Part shown: positions 43,215-52,942 of the stretch, piece after piece
Layout of the letters: every line of letters starts with the position of its first letter
Numbering within the stretch: position 1 is the stretch's first letter
Assembly (NCBI GenBank): GCA_910588325.1
Contig: CAJUPP010000011.1
Span: 1-64,000 of the forward strand
Direction of reading: 5' to 3'
Source: an uncultured Hungatella sp.
GTDB lineage: Bacteria; Bacillota; Clostridia; Lachnospirales; Lachnospiraceae
DNA: 64,000 bases
Notes under the pieces: generated by a model
What the model was told of the DNA's origin: nothing
Database searches by the model: none
The model's input: the letters and a program-made list of their open reading frames with translations, nothing else
Translations under genes and position numbers: made by a program

Positions 43215-44555
43215 ATGGTAAAAATCATTACATATGGAACCTTTGACCTTCTTCATGAGGGACATTACCGATTGCTGCAACGGGCCAAGTCTCTGGGAGA
43301 CTACTTAATCGTGGGCGTGACCACAGAGGCCTATGACAAGACCAGAGGAAAGCTGAATGTGGTGGATTCTCTGGTAACCCGCATTGAAAATGTGAAAAAG
43401 ACTGGGTTTGCAGATGAGATTATCATTGAGGAAACCCAGGGGCAGAAGGTAAATGACATCCAGAAATATAAGATTGATATTTTTGCCATCGGTTCTGACT
43501 GGACAGGGGAATTTGACTATCTGAAGGATTACTGCAGGGTGGTGTATCTGGAACGGACCAAGAATATTTCCAGCACCATGTTAAGGGAGAAAAACAGCCC
43601 GATTCAGCGGATTGGAATCATTGGCACAGGAAGGATTGCAGAGCGGTTTATCCCAGAGGCGAAACTGGTCAGCGGAATCAATACCCAGGGAGTTTATAAC
43701 CCTCACACAGAGAGCGCGGTCCGGTTTGCAGATAAATGGGAGATTAGCGCCTATACGGATTTGGAAGAGTTTTATGAGGCAGTGGATTTGGTATACATTG
43801 CGTCGCCTCATGAGACCCATTATGGATATATCAAGTCAGCCCTGGAACATGGAAAACATGTGCTTTGTGAGAAGCCAATGGTCCTGAAAAGGAAGGAGGC
43901 AGAGGAATTGTTTGCCTATGCCAGAGAAAAGGGACTGGTATTGTTTGAGGGAATTAAGACGGCTTACTGCCCAGGGTTTCATAAGCTCCTGGGTTTTGCC
44001 AGCAGCGGAACCGTGGGAGCGATCAAAAATGTGGAGGCGTGTTTTACAAAGCTTGAGGGGAAAGAAACCAGGGAACTGACAGACAGGGTATATGGCGGAA
44101 GTTTTATGGAATTGGGGAGTTATGTAATGCTGCCGATTTTCAAGCTGCTGGGTCGGGAGTTTGAGGAGCTTCGGTTTGATACGATAAAGGGAGAGAATGG
44201 ACTGGACATTTTTACCAGGGTTTCTTTAAGGTATCCAGCAGGAATTGCCACAGCGACCTGCGGACTGGGGGTAAAGTCAGAGGGACGGCTATTAATTTCA
44301 GGAACGAAGGGTTATATCGTGGTGGAGGCACCCTGGTGGAAGACTACGTATTTTGAGGTACATTATGAGAATACGAGAGAGGTGGAGAAGTATTCGGAGA
44401 GGTTTTTGGGAGATGGGCTGAGATATGAAATCAGCGATTTCCTTTCCACCATAAATGGAATCGGAAGCAGCGAGTTTAAGCTGACTCGTGGGGAGTCGGT
44501 GACGCTGGCTGGGGTGATGGAAGCGTTTATGAGGGCAGAGGAGCGAGATAGGTAG
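43215..44555 (+). CDS. Fusion of TagD-type cytidylyltransferase and Gfo/Idh/MocA oxidoreductase
   Basis: A 446-residue two-domain enzyme. Residues 1-125 are a glycerol-3-phosphate cytidylyltransferase-like domain: TYGTFDLLHEGHYRLL (H14-x-G-H17) and RTKNISSTMLRE. Residues 130-446 are an NAD(P)-dependent oxidoreductase: RIGIIGTGRIAERF, then ASPHETHYGYIKSALEHGKH and LCEKPM. It could make a CDP-activated polyol and also carry out the redox step that supplies it. GGAGAGGAG lies 15-23 bases before ATG 43215; earlier in-frame codons overlap the TagF-like gene. Confidence 0.85.
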   Translation: MVKIITYGTFDLLHEGHYRLLQRAKSLGDYLIVGVTTEAYDKTRGKLNVVDSLVTRIENVKKTGFADEIIIEETQGQKVNDIQKYKIDIFAIGSDWTGEFDYLKDYCRVVYLERTKNISSTMLREKNSPIQRIGIIGTGRIAERFIPEAKLVSGINTQGVYNPHTESAVRFADKWEISAYTDLEEFYEAVDLVYIASPHETHYGYIKSALEHGKHVLCEKPMVLKRKEAEELFAYAREKGLVLFEGIKTAYCPGFHKLLGFASSGTVGAIKNVEACFTKLEGKETRELTDRVYGGSFMELGSYVMLPIFKLLGREFEELRFDTIKGENGLDIFTRVSLRYPAGIATATCGLGVKSEGRLLISGTKGYIVVEAPWWKTTYFEVHYENTREVEKYSERFLGDGLRYEISDFLSTINGIGSSEFKLTRGESVTLAGVMEAFMRAEERDR

Positions 44556-44564
44556 GTGGCAGAG

Positions 44565-45287
44565 GTGAAAATATGGGCACATCGAGGTTGCAGTCAAAGA
44601 TATCCTGAGAATACACTTTTATCCTTTGAGAAAGCGATAGAGATAAAAAATCTTGAGGGAATTGAATTGGATATTCAATTAACTAAAGACGGAGAACTTG
44701 TAGTAATTCATGATGAACGAGTGGATAGGACTACAGAAGGCATTGGCTTTGTAAGAGATTACACACTTTCAGATTTGAAAAAGCTTCACATTTATGCTGG
44801 TAGTGATAAAAGCCAGACAGTTCCAACTATGGAAGAAGTGCTTGATTTAATAGAACAACGATTAAAAGAAGGAATGAAGCTGAATATAGAATTAAAGACA
44901 AGTATTTATCCTTACCCTGGAATGGAAGAAAAGATTGTGGAGCTGGTACATAATAGGGGAGTGCAGGAGAGCATTGTATACTCTTCTTTTTATGCGTTGT
45001 CATTAGAAAAGGTTAGAGAGTTTGAACCAGAAGCACAGATTGGTATTTTGGATACAAAGATTTCAGATTGCTTGTTTAAGTTAAAAAGTTTGAGAGCGGA
45101 AGCATTACATCCATTTTGGAAGGGAATAGATTTGCCAAAGGAACGAATCAAGGACTATACAGTCAGGGCATGGATGGGAGGGCATCTGTATCCTGAAAAG
45201 CCAACTGGGACAAGACTGGATCTGGCTGTATTGGAACAGCAAGGGATTACAGATGTGTTTTTGAATGAACCAGAGCAGTATCTGTAA
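44565..45287 (+). CDS. Glycerophosphodiester phosphodiesterase
   Basis: A 240-residue GDPD domain enzyme without signal peptide. Catalytic residues are visible as HRG (6-8), Glu34 and Asp36 (GIELDIQLTKDG) and His49 (VVIHDERVDRTT). It hydrolyses glycerophosphodiesters to glycerol-3-phosphate and an alcohol. GTG 44565 is preceded by AGGTGG; GTG 44556 is also possible. From this gene on the DNA becomes visibly more AT-rich than the housekeeping block. Confidence 0.9.
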   Translation: MKIWAHRGCSQRYPENTLLSFEKAIEIKNLEGIELDIQLTKDGELVVIHDERVDRTTEGIGFVRDYTLSDLKKLHIYAGSDKSQTVPTMEEVLDLIEQRLKEGMKLNIELKTSIYPYPGMEEKIVELVHNRGVQESIVYSSFYALSLEKVREFEPEAQIGILDTKISDCLFKLKSLRAEALHPFWKGIDLPKERIKDYTVRAWMGGHLYPEKPTGTRLDLAVLEQQGITDVFLNEPEQYL

Positions 45288-45317
45288 AATATTTTGGTAA
45301 CCGTTTGGATGAGAGCG

Positions 45318-46139
45318 ATGAATGAAAAAGTTTTGACAGAACAGGATTTATTGAAACTTCATAAAGCAGAACTTGAACTTTTGGTTGAGATGGACCGAAT
45401 TTGCCGAAAATATAATATTTTATATAGTATTGATGGTGGGACCCTTCTTGGAGCGGTAAGACATAAAGGATTTATTCCTTGGGACGATGATGCAGATGTA
45501 ATTATGAATCGTGAGGCATATCAAAAGTTTCTTTCTGTAGTGGATAAAGAATTGGATTCAACTAAGTTTTATTATCAGGATTTAAACCGAACACAAGGCT
45601 ATCGCTGGGGATATGGAAAATTACGTCGGGCAAATTCAGAATTTGTCAGGTTAAATCAGGAGTATATGCCATACCAACAAGGGATTTTTTTAGATGTGTT
45701 TGTATGTGACAATGTTCCAGACAATTATCTGCTTCGTTGTATTTGTAATTTTCATTCATTTATCTATAGAAAGATATTTTACTCAGAGGTTGGTAAACAT
45801 GTGGAAAGAGGAATGAACAAGAAACTCTATCAGTTATTAAACCAAATACCAGAGCAAAAATTGAAAAAGAAATATGCTGCATATGTAAAATTTAGAAATA
45901 AAAAATATACTCATACAGTTAAATGTTTGACTTTTCCTGCATGCAATAAAACTTATGGGTATAAAAGAGTATGGTACGAAGAGACCATAGATATGAAATT
46001 CGAGAATGTAATTTTACAGGGATGTAAAAATTACGACGAATACTTAACATTTTTATATGGTGATTATATGAAACTGCCATCAATAGAGAAGCGAAAGGTG
46101 CATCCGGTGTCTAAATTGGCTTTTCCACCAGATCTTTAA
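45318..46139 (+). CDS. LicD-family phosphotransferase
   Basis: A 273-residue protein with the LicD signature YSIDGGTLLGAVRHKGFIPW followed by DDDADVIM (residues 36-63), the nucleotidyltransferase-fold metal site. LicD proteins transfer phosphocholine or related phospho-substituents from CDP carriers onto cell-surface glycans. It starts at ATG 45318 behind GGATGAGAG; ATG 45309 is an alternative. A second LicD gene lies at 59022. Confidence 0.88.
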   Translation: MNEKVLTEQDLLKLHKAELELLVEMDRICRKYNILYSIDGGTLLGAVRHKGFIPWDDDADVIMNREAYQKFLSVVDKELDSTKFYYQDLNRTQGYRWGYGKLRRANSEFVRLNQEYMPYQQGIFLDVFVCDNVPDNYLLRCICNFHSFIYRKIFYSEVGKHVERGMNKKLYQLLNQIPEQKLKKKYAAYVKFRNKKYTHTVKCLTFPACNKTYGYKRVWYEETIDMKFENVILQGCKNYDEYLTFLYGDYMKLPSIEKRKVHPVSKLAFPPDL

Positions 46140-46166
46140 AAATATGTCTGTTTGAAGGGGATTAAG

Positions 46167-48467
46167 ATGAACAAGATAATGTTTGATATATTGTGTTTTC
46201 TGAAAGAGAATAAACAGTGGGATACAAAAGAGGCGGCGAAATATCTGTTTAAACCTTATTCGATAATAGAAGAAGAATATATATCTTTATGTAATGAAGA
46301 TTATGTCAAAGAGCAGATACTTACTTTTAAGGGACAGGCCTATTTGGAAGAACATCGAGTTAAAAATGCAGTCATATTGGCCGCAGGGATTTCTTCGCGT
46401 TTTGTTCCTATTTGTTTTGAAAAACCAAAAGGGCTTTTAAAAGTAAGGGGAGAAATTTTGATTGAGAGGCAAATCTGCCAGCTAAAGGAAAAAGGAATCG
46501 AAAAGATTTATGTAGTTGTTGGATTTATGAAAGAAAAATTTTACTATTTGAAGGAAAAGTTTGATGTTGAAATTATAGAAACCACTGATTTTAAAGTGAG
46601 AAACAATCATTCCAGTGTGTGGGCTGCAAAAGATGTTTTGGGCAATACCATTATTTCTTCTTCGGATTTATATTTTAATGAAAATATATTTCAAAAATAT
46701 GCATATGATGCCTACTACTGTACAGTTTATAAAGAAGGAAAGACGGAGGAACGGGGAATCGTTACGGATGCTTATGATAGAATAATAAACACATTTTATG
46801 GCGCGGAAGATGTATGGGTTACATTAGGGTACGCTTTTTTTAATAAGCGTTTTTCTAAAAACTTTATTGATATATTGTCAAATGAATATAATCAACCTAA
46901 AACGATCTCTAAATTTTGGGCGGATATTCAGGATGAACATTTAGATAAATTGTATATGTATGCTAAACGCTGTGATAATAATATTATTTATGAATTTGAT
47001 TCACTTGAAGAATTACGTGAATTTGATGAGGCTTATCTAACAGAAGCAGATTCCCCGTTGATGACAAAAATAGCTGAAAATCTTCAGACTAAAGAGAGAT
47101 ATTTGCAAAGGTTTACTCCAATTACAAAGGGTGATTTGAAAAAGGGATTTACGTTTACTTTTGAGCAGAAGAAATATATCTGTAAGATAGATAAAAATCT
47201 GGAAATACAAGAAATTAGAAGATTTGATGATAAAATTCAGGAGTTGGTGAATATTACAGAAAGTTTTTCTTCTTACTATAATAAAACGCTACCTTTATGT
47301 GCAGCTGAAAATGTAATTTCTGATTTTGGAAATATGCCTCTTTCTATGGGATTTCAAGAACGATATATTGTGGGAAATACCTATTCTTATATAGAAGATA
47401 ATAATTTTATTGGAAGTAATTATCTTCTTCCTTTTTATGAAATGATTTCAGAAGAATGTGAGAAAATATTCGGCGCAAAGTATACGGATGCTAGAACCTT
47501 GACAGGGATGAACTGCTTGATGATTGTACTGATGTCTCTTTCCAAAATAGGGGATAGGATTTTGATTCTGGGAGGTGAAAGCGGTGGACATGCCTCTGTG
47601 AAACCGATATGTGAAAGATTAGGATTACAAGTTGGAGAAGTGCCGTATTCTTATGAAAGCTATGATTTAAATTATGATGCGTTGAATCATTTATTAAACC
47701 ATGAAAAAGTGGATTTTATATTATTAGCTCCATCGGATATTATTAAACCATTAGAGGTGGAGAAGATTCAGCTTGGCGATACCGTTTTATTGTATGACAT
47801 CAGTCAATTACTGGGACTTATCGGTGCAGGAATGATTCATAATCCATTATCAGAGATTGAAAACCTCGTAATGTTTGGCGGAACTCATAAAACTTTTCCA
47901 GGGCCTGCTTGTGGTTTAATTATGACAAATAATGAAGAATTACATAAAAGATTAGAAACTACAATAAACCCGATCTATATTCGTCACACACAGATGCATC
48001 AGAAGGTAAGTTTGCTATTTACTTTGGTTGAGTTTGAAAATTTTGGAAACGCTTATCAAGAACATATTGTAGAGCTATCCAATTATTTGGGTAGACAATT
48101 AGACAAGAAAGGCTTCCAGGTTGCAAATTTTGGAGGAAGATATTCTTGTACGCACGAAGTGTTCATTAAAACTGATGCAGAAATCATGAATCGTATTTTT
48201 AACAGAAGTATTCAATATGGCATTACATTAAATAAAAAGAAGAAAAGATTGTTTGACGGTTTTGGAATTCGTCTGGGGACCCAAGAAATTGCACGTTATA
48301 ATTGGCCTAAGGAAGAAATGGAAAATGTGGCTGAGATTATTTATGAGATTTCAAAAGTTGATGCAGATGAGAAAAAGGTCAGGAGATTATTGGGGAGTTT
48401 ACCTAAAAAGGAGATTCAGTTTTCTTTTGATGATGCTACAAAAGCATATTTTAAAAAGTTCTTATAA
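46167..48467 (+). CDS. Winged helix - nucleotidyltransferase - SHMT-like fusion protein
   Basis: A 766-residue three-part protein. Residues 1-65 look like a winged-helix segment. Residues 66-300 are a nucleotidyltransferase with AVILAAGISSRFVPICF, then EKPKGLLKVRGE, as in LicC/sugar-phosphate enzymes. Residues 380-766 are a fold-type I PLP domain like serine hydroxymethyltransferase: FIGSNYLLP, GGESGGHAS, LYDISQLLGL, and GGTHKTFPGPACG with the probable PLP Lys575. The fusion suggests a PLP-dependent step coupled to CDP/NDP activation of the product, perhaps the substituent moved by LicD. The exact chemistry is unknown. AAGGGG precedes ATG 46167. Confidence 0.82.
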   Translation: MNKIMFDILCFLKENKQWDTKEAAKYLFKPYSIIEEEYISLCNEDYVKEQILTFKGQAYLEEHRVKNAVILAAGISSRFVPICFEKPKGLLKVRGEILIERQICQLKEKGIEKIYVVVGFMKEKFYYLKEKFDVEIIETTDFKVRNNHSSVWAAKDVLGNTIISSSDLYFNENIFQKYAYDAYYCTVYKEGKTEERGIVTDAYDRIINTFYGAEDVWVTLGYAFFNKRFSKNFIDILSNEYNQPKTISKFWADIQDEHLDKLYMYAKRCDNNIIYEFDSLEELREFDEAYLTEADSPLMTKIAENLQTKERYLQRFTPITKGDLKKGFTFTFEQKKYICKIDKNLEIQEIRRFDDKIQELVNITESFSSYYNKTLPLCAAENVISDFGNMPLSMGFQERYIVGNTYSYIEDNNFIGSNYLLPFYEMISEECEKIFGAKYTDARTLTGMNCLMIVLMSLSKIGDRILILGGESGGHASVKPICERLGLQVGEVPYSYESYDLNYDALNHLLNHEKVDFILLAPSDIIKPLEVEKIQLGDTVLLYDISQLLGLIGAGMIHNPLSEIENLVMFGGTHKTFPGPACGLIMTNNEELHKRLETTINPIYIRHTQMHQKVSLLFTLVEFENFGNAYQEHIVELSNYLGRQLDKKGFQVANFGGRYSCTHEVFIKTDAEIMNRIFNRSIQYGITLNKKKKRLFDGFGIRLGTQEIARYNWPKEEMENVAEIIYEISKVDADEKKVRRLLGSLPKKEIQFSFDDATKAYFKKFL

Positions 48468-48514
48468 AGGTAGGGATTATTGTTAGCAGGGTTGAGGAAG
48501 TAAGAACCAATTTT

Positions 48515-49041
48515 ATGGATATTAAAGAGTTCATTAACATATACCAAAAGCTGTTGACTAACGGCGCTGTTTTATACGGAGGCGGTAAAGAGGGGAAAAT
48601 TATAATTGCATTTCATTAAGTGAGTTGTTTGAGTTTGAAAAAGAGACAGTTTGTATTATCACTCCTGCTGTTCCTTTAGGAGAAATAAAGAGAGTTTTAT
48701 CACAATATTACAAATTGATAATTGATAACTCCATAATCTATTGGATAAAATATTTTTTTCTAAAAGAAGGAAGTAAAGAAATCAGTTATTATTGTTTTCC
48801 ATTTAACCATTATGAATATTCATATGTGACAGAACGAGAATTAAGTAATTATGATACAGATATTAAAAATGATTTGTTGTTGGTAATTGATTTAAGCACT
48901 CAAAAGCAGGAAGTGCTTATTTCTTCAATATTAAAATTTGGATCAGAATTTATAAAAAGCCTATCCCAAGGAGAATTTAGATATAGGGTAGATAATACCT
49001 ATTACAATCTAAAGGATGCGCTTGATTTGAGGAAAATGTAA
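48515..49041 (+). pseudogene. Frameshifted gene for a Rossmann-like accessory protein
   Basis: ATG 48515 opens a 34-codon frame ending at 48619 that contains AVLYGGGKEGKIII. The continuation lies in another frame (readable from TTG 48625 to 49041): LFEFEKETVCIITPAVPLGE and about 120 more residues. Together they resemble the Rossmann-like YGAGxxG domain of neighbouring proteins followed by a short helical part. The shift seems to lie near the A-run at 48596-48599. It may be a true mutation or a sequencing error. Confidence 0.55.
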
Positions 49042-49055
49042 AGAGGTAAGATTAA

Positions 49056-50267
49056 ATGGAAGATTTAATTAGCATTATAGTACCAATTTATCGTGTTGAA
49101 AAATATTTGGATCGATGCATTCAGAGTATTATTGGACAGACATATAAAAATCTTCAGATTATTTTGGTGGATGATGGATCTGATGATGCATGTTCAGGGA
49201 TATGTGATGAATATGCAAAGAAAGATAATCGAATACTGGTTATTCATAAAGAGAATGGTGGTGCAGATTCGGCCAGAAAGTCAGGGATTTTGGCGGCATC
49301 GGGAAAATACGTAGGATATGTTGACGGCGATGATTGGATTGAGGCTGAAATGTATGAAAAACTAATAGGATTTGCCAGAAAGTATAATACAGAAATTGTA
49401 GAATCTGGAGTAATTGATACATGGGAGTGTACAGAAAAGAGAAGAGTACCTTTTTTTGAGGAAGGAAGTTATCAGGGCGAAAAATTTTCTATAGAGATAG
49501 GTGGTAAGAGTATATATTCTGGAATGTTTTTTCGTCATGGAGTTTCGCCATATTTAGTGACAAAATTATTTTTGAGACCAAGGCTGCTTAAATATCAAAT
49601 GTTACCTGAGAAAAGTAATAACCTTGTTGATGATGTGATGTGTACGTTTCCCTGTCTTATGGAGTCACGCTCTATTTATATAACTCATGAATGTTATTAC
49701 CACTATAGAGTAAGGGGGGAATCTACAAAAAGGATTATACGCAATGATATAGTGCCTACAATAAAGAATTGCTATTCTGATTGGGTCGATAGATTTAAAG
49801 GAGCTTTACAGACAGATAGGATAGAAGAACAAATACAATTCTTTATTATGTATCTTTTGATTGCTAAATCTATTTATATATTTGATAGACAAGATTCACG
49901 GTATTATTTGTTACCTTTTGGAAAGATAAAAAAGCAAGATCGCATTATTTTATATGGTGCGGGTACTGTTGGAATTCATTTGGAACATTATATAGAAAGT
50001 ATTTCTGGCAGTAACTTGATATATTGGGCTGATTGTAATTATGAGCAATTAGGAAAAATGTATAATGTTGGAAGTCCTGATAAAATCAACGGGTTTGATT
50101 ATGATTATATTGTTGTTGCAATTTTAAATTCTATTGCAGTTAAAAGCGCTATAGAAGATTTAGTAAAAATAGGTATTCCTGAAAATAAAATTTTATGGAT
50201 AAAACAGGAATACCTGGATTATCCAAAGGAATTATTAAAAAAGGCAAACTTAGATTTTGCCGTATAG
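49056..50267 (+). CDS. GT2 glycosyltransferase with C-terminal Rossmann-like domain
   Basis: A 403-residue protein. Residues 1-230 are a GT-A family 2 domain: SIIVPIYRVEKYLDRCIQSI, LVDDGSDD and the metal-binding YVDGDDW. Residues 285-395 have the accessory fold RIILYGAGTVGIHLEHYI, then IYWADCNYEQLG and DYDYIVVAI. No membrane segment. It adds a sugar to a lipid- or nucleotide-linked acceptor in the cytoplasm; donor unknown. It overlaps the upstream leader of the next gene. Confidence 0.87.
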   Translation: MEDLISIIVPIYRVEKYLDRCIQSIIGQTYKNLQIILVDDGSDDACSGICDEYAKKDNRILVIHKENGGADSARKSGILAASGKYVGYVDGDDWIEAEMYEKLIGFARKYNTEIVESGVIDTWECTEKRRVPFFEEGSYQGEKFSIEIGGKSIYSGMFFRHGVSPYLVTKLFLRPRLLKYQMLPEKSNNLVDDVMCTFPCLMESRSIYITHECYYHYRVRGESTKRIIRNDIVPTIKNCYSDWVDRFKGALQTDRIEEQIQFFIMYLLIAKSIYIFDRQDSRYYLLPFGKIKKQDRIILYGAGTVGIHLEHYIESISGSNLIYWADCNYEQLGKMYNVGSPDKINGFDYDYIVVAILNSIAVKSAIEDLVKIGIPENKILWIKQEYLDYPKELLKKANLDFAV

Positions 50268-50292
50268 AAATGAGGCTGTTTGGGAGGACATA

Positions 50293-51351
50293 ATGGAAAA
50301 TATTAAAGAAAAATATTTGGAGCTTGCCAAAGGAAGAGATTATGAAGTGTGCATTTGGGGAGCAGGATTTTTAGGAACGGGGAAAGGGTTACAATTACTG
50401 TACAAAAGAGATATTTTAGTGGATTATTATTGTGACAATAATTCTGCCTTATGGGGGAAAGAGATAGTGAATGGTATAAAGTGTATATCTCCTATGGAGC
50501 TCGAAAAGAGAAAAGCAAAAGTTATATGTTTTTTATTTCTTGCAAGTACAGTCACAGATGATGTTTTAAATCAAATAAAAGAAATGCAGATTGAGAGAGT
50601 TGTTTTATTTGATGAATTATTTGATGAAGAAAAAAAAGTATATTTCCCATTTATGAAGAAGAAACGTACAGCCTTTTATACATGTATAGTTGGTGATTAT
50701 GACGACTTAAGAGAGCCTTTGTTTGTATCACCAGAATGTGATTATTATTTGATTTCAGATAAGAAACCTAATCAAAATAGCATATTTCAATATATTGATA
50801 TTCGTCAATACTTGCCAAAGCATATCATAGATAATACACGAAAAAACAGGTATTGTAAAATAAATGCGCATAAGATTTTTCCGCAATATAATTATTCCAT
50901 TTATTTTGATGGACAAATACAGGTGAATGGTTCCATTACAAAATTTATTGAAGAACTTCCAAAGACTCGGATTATGACATTATGTAGACACCATTGGAAA
51001 TGTTTATATATGGAAGCTATGCGTGTGATTTTAAACAAACGTGATTCGGAAGATATCGTTACAAGGCAGATAGAAAAATATTGGTTAGAAGGGATGCCAG
51101 AAAATTTTGGAAGTGTATATTGCGGTATTTTAATAAGAGAGCACAATAATCCTATATGCAAGAAGTTAATGGAAGATTGGTGGGAAGAGGTAGAACAGTA
51201 TTCAAAAAGGGATATGATTTCTTTTCCATATGTGCTTTGGAAAAATGGTTATACGATAGATGATGTAAAAACTGTGGCAGATAACTACAAAAGTGAATAT
51301 TGGAAAGCGATAGAGCAACATAAAAGAATGGAAGACAGGGGAGTACGATAA
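50293..51351 (+). CDS. DUF616 (TOD1/MUCI70-like) glycosyltransferase with N-terminal Rossmann-like domain
   Basis: A 352-residue protein. Residues 10-110 are the accessory domain (VCIWGAGFLGTGKGL, YYCDNNSALWGKEI). Residues 120-340 match DUF616: FYTCIVGDYDDLREP, YYLISDKK, NRYCKINAHKIFPQYNYSIY and FDGQI (D-x-Q in place of the usual D-x-D-like motif). The GGGAGG at 50281 sets the start at ATG 50293. Plant relatives act on pectin and mucilage; bacterial substrates are unknown. Confidence 0.78.
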   Translation: MENIKEKYLELAKGRDYEVCIWGAGFLGTGKGLQLLYKRDILVDYYCDNNSALWGKEIVNGIKCISPMELEKRKAKVICFLFLASTVTDDVLNQIKEMQIERVVLFDELFDEEKKVYFPFMKKKRTAFYTCIVGDYDDLREPLFVSPECDYYLISDKKPNQNSIFQYIDIRQYLPKHIIDNTRKNRYCKINAHKIFPQYNYSIYFDGQIQVNGSITKFIEELPKTRIMTLCRHHWKCLYMEAMRVILNKRDSEDIVTRQIEKYWLEGMPENFGSVYCGILIREHNNPICKKLMEDWWEEVEQYSKRDMISFPYVLWKNGYTIDDVKTVADNYKSEYWKAIEQHKRMEDRGVR

Positions 51352-51352
51352 T

Positions 51353-51796
51353 ATGTCAGAACTGCAAATGATCAAAAAGAAGGATAAACTTTTAGCAATT
51401 ATTATAAAAAATAATTACAACTGTGAAGGAGTAAGTTTCCTTACATCAAACGAATATTCACAGCAATTAGCCTATATGCATCATCCGAAAGGTAAAATGA
51501 TAGATGCCCATATCCATAATATGATACATAGAAATGTGGTGCTTACCCAAGAAGTACTATTTATTAAAAGGGGAAAACTTAGGGTGGATTTTTATGATGA
51601 CTATAAAGATTATCTAGAGAGCTGTATCTTAGAGGCAGGTGACACGATTCTTTTGACCTCTGGTGGACATGGATTTAAGGTCTTAGAAGAAGTGGAAATG
51701 ATAGAGGTAAAACAGGGACCTTATTCTGGTGATAAGGATAAGATCAGATTTGAGAGTATTTCTGATGGAGAAGTGATATTCAGAAAGGAAGAATAA
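51353..51796 (+). CDS. Small cupin-fold protein
   Basis: A 147-residue beta-rich protein with a cupin-like pattern: MIDAHIHNMIHR (metal-type histidines), then QEVLFIKRGKLRVDFYDD and LEAGDTILLTSGGHGFKVLEE. Such cupins near DegT aminotransferases may be isomerases or epimerases for nucleotide sugars, but it is not clearly a 3,4-ketoisomerase. It begins one base after the DUF616 stop and ends three bases before the aminotransferase. Confidence 0.7.
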   Translation: MSELQMIKKKDKLLAIIIKNNYNCEGVSFLTSNEYSQQLAYMHHPKGKMIDAHIHNMIHRNVVLTQEVLFIKRGKLRVDFYDDYKDYLESCILEAGDTILLTSGGHGFKVLEEVEMIEVKQGPYSGDKDKIRFESISDGEVIFRKEE

Positions 51797-51799
51797 GAG

Positions 51800-52924
51800 A
51801 TGGACTTTATTCCGGTAAATGAGCCCCTTTTAAATGGGAATGAGAAAAAATACCTATGTGAATGCATCGATACAGGCTGGATTTCTTCCGAAGGTCCTTT
51901 TGTCAAATTATTTGAGGAAAGGATGAGTTCTTCGGTCCATCGAAAATACGGTATTGCTGTTTCTAACGGAACTGCTGCATTGGAAGTTGCTATGCAGGCC
52001 ATTGGGATACAGGAAGGCGACGAGGTAATTATGCCGGCTTTTACGATTATTTCCTGCGCAATGGCAGTCACGAAGCTGGGAGGCAAACCCGTGTTGGTAG
52101 ACAGTGATCCACATACATGGAATATGAGCGTAGAGGAGATAGAGAAGAAGATAACGCATAAAACCAAGGCAATTCTTGCAGTTCATTTGTATGGTCTGCC
52201 AGTGGAAATGGACAAGGTTTTGGCATTAGCTGAACAATATAATCTGAAGCTTGTGGAAGATGCAGCAGAGATGCATGGGCAGACTTACAAAGGAAAACCA
52301 TGTGGAAGCTTTGGCCATATCAGTACCTTCAGCTTTTATCCTAACAAGCATGTGACAACCGGAGAAGGCGGCATGGTCGTTACAGATGATGAAGAGCTTG
52401 CTAACCGCTGCCGAATTCTCAGGAACCTTTGCTTTCGGCAAGATGTGCGTTATGTACATGATGAGATCAGTGACAATTACCGGTTTACGAATCTGCAGGC
52501 AGCAGTCGGTCTTGCCCAGTTGGAGCGGTTAGAAGAATTTGTTGAGAAAAAACGTCAGATCGGAAAATTCTATACAGAAAATTTATTCGATGTAAAAGGA
52601 ATTCAACTGCCTGTTCCAAAGACAGAGTATGCGGATAATATTTATTGGGTATATGGAATTGTATTAAATAAAGAAATAAATTGTACAAACCGTGAGATTA
52701 CAAAACTTCTAGCCTCTCAGGGGATAGGGACCAGAACCTTTTTCTGGTGTATGCATGAGCAGCCTGTCTACAAAAAGCAAGGATTGTTTGATGGAGAAAG
52801 GTATGAGAATGGGGAATACCTGGCAAGAAAAGGGTTTTATATTCCAAGCGGATTAGCGCTGACAACAGAGCAGATGAAAGCGGTTGCAGCTACTGTAAGA
52901 AAAGTGATGAGAGAAATTATTTAA
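51800..52924 (+). CDS. DegT/DnrJ/EryC1/StrS aminotransferase
   Basis: A 374-residue PLP enzyme that aminates keto-sugars linked to nucleotides. It begins FIPVNEPLLNGNEKKYL, has GWISSEGPFVKLFEE, VSNGTAALEVAMQAIG, VEDAAEMHGQ, and FSFYPNKHVTTGEGGM carrying the PLP lysine. Its GC content is nearer to that of the housekeeping genes than its upstream neighbours. The likely substrate is a 3- or 4-keto sugar made elsewhere in the pathway. Confidence 0.93.
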   Translation: MDFIPVNEPLLNGNEKKYLCECIDTGWISSEGPFVKLFEERMSSSVHRKYGIAVSNGTAALEVAMQAIGIQEGDEVIMPAFTIISCAMAVTKLGGKPVLVDSDPHTWNMSVEEIEKKITHKTKAILAVHLYGLPVEMDKVLALAEQYNLKLVEDAAEMHGQTYKGKPCGSFGHISTFSFYPNKHVTTGEGGMVVTDDEELANRCRILRNLCFRQDVRYVHDEISDNYRFTNLQAAVGLAQLERLEEFVEKKRQIGKFYTENLFDVKGIQLPVPKTEYADNIYWVYGIVLNKEINCTNREITKLLASQGIGTRTFFWCMHEQPVYKKQGLFDGERYENGEYLARKGFYIPSGLALTTEQMKAVAATVRKVMREII

Positions 52925-52942
52925 TCAAAGTAGGAGGATTCC

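Noticed and set aside
43270..43279. GATTGCTGCA, also present in the candidate guide at 40368-40377
   Set aside because: The match is only ten bases, is offset from either possible guide start and lies inside coding sequence. Chance is the better explanation.
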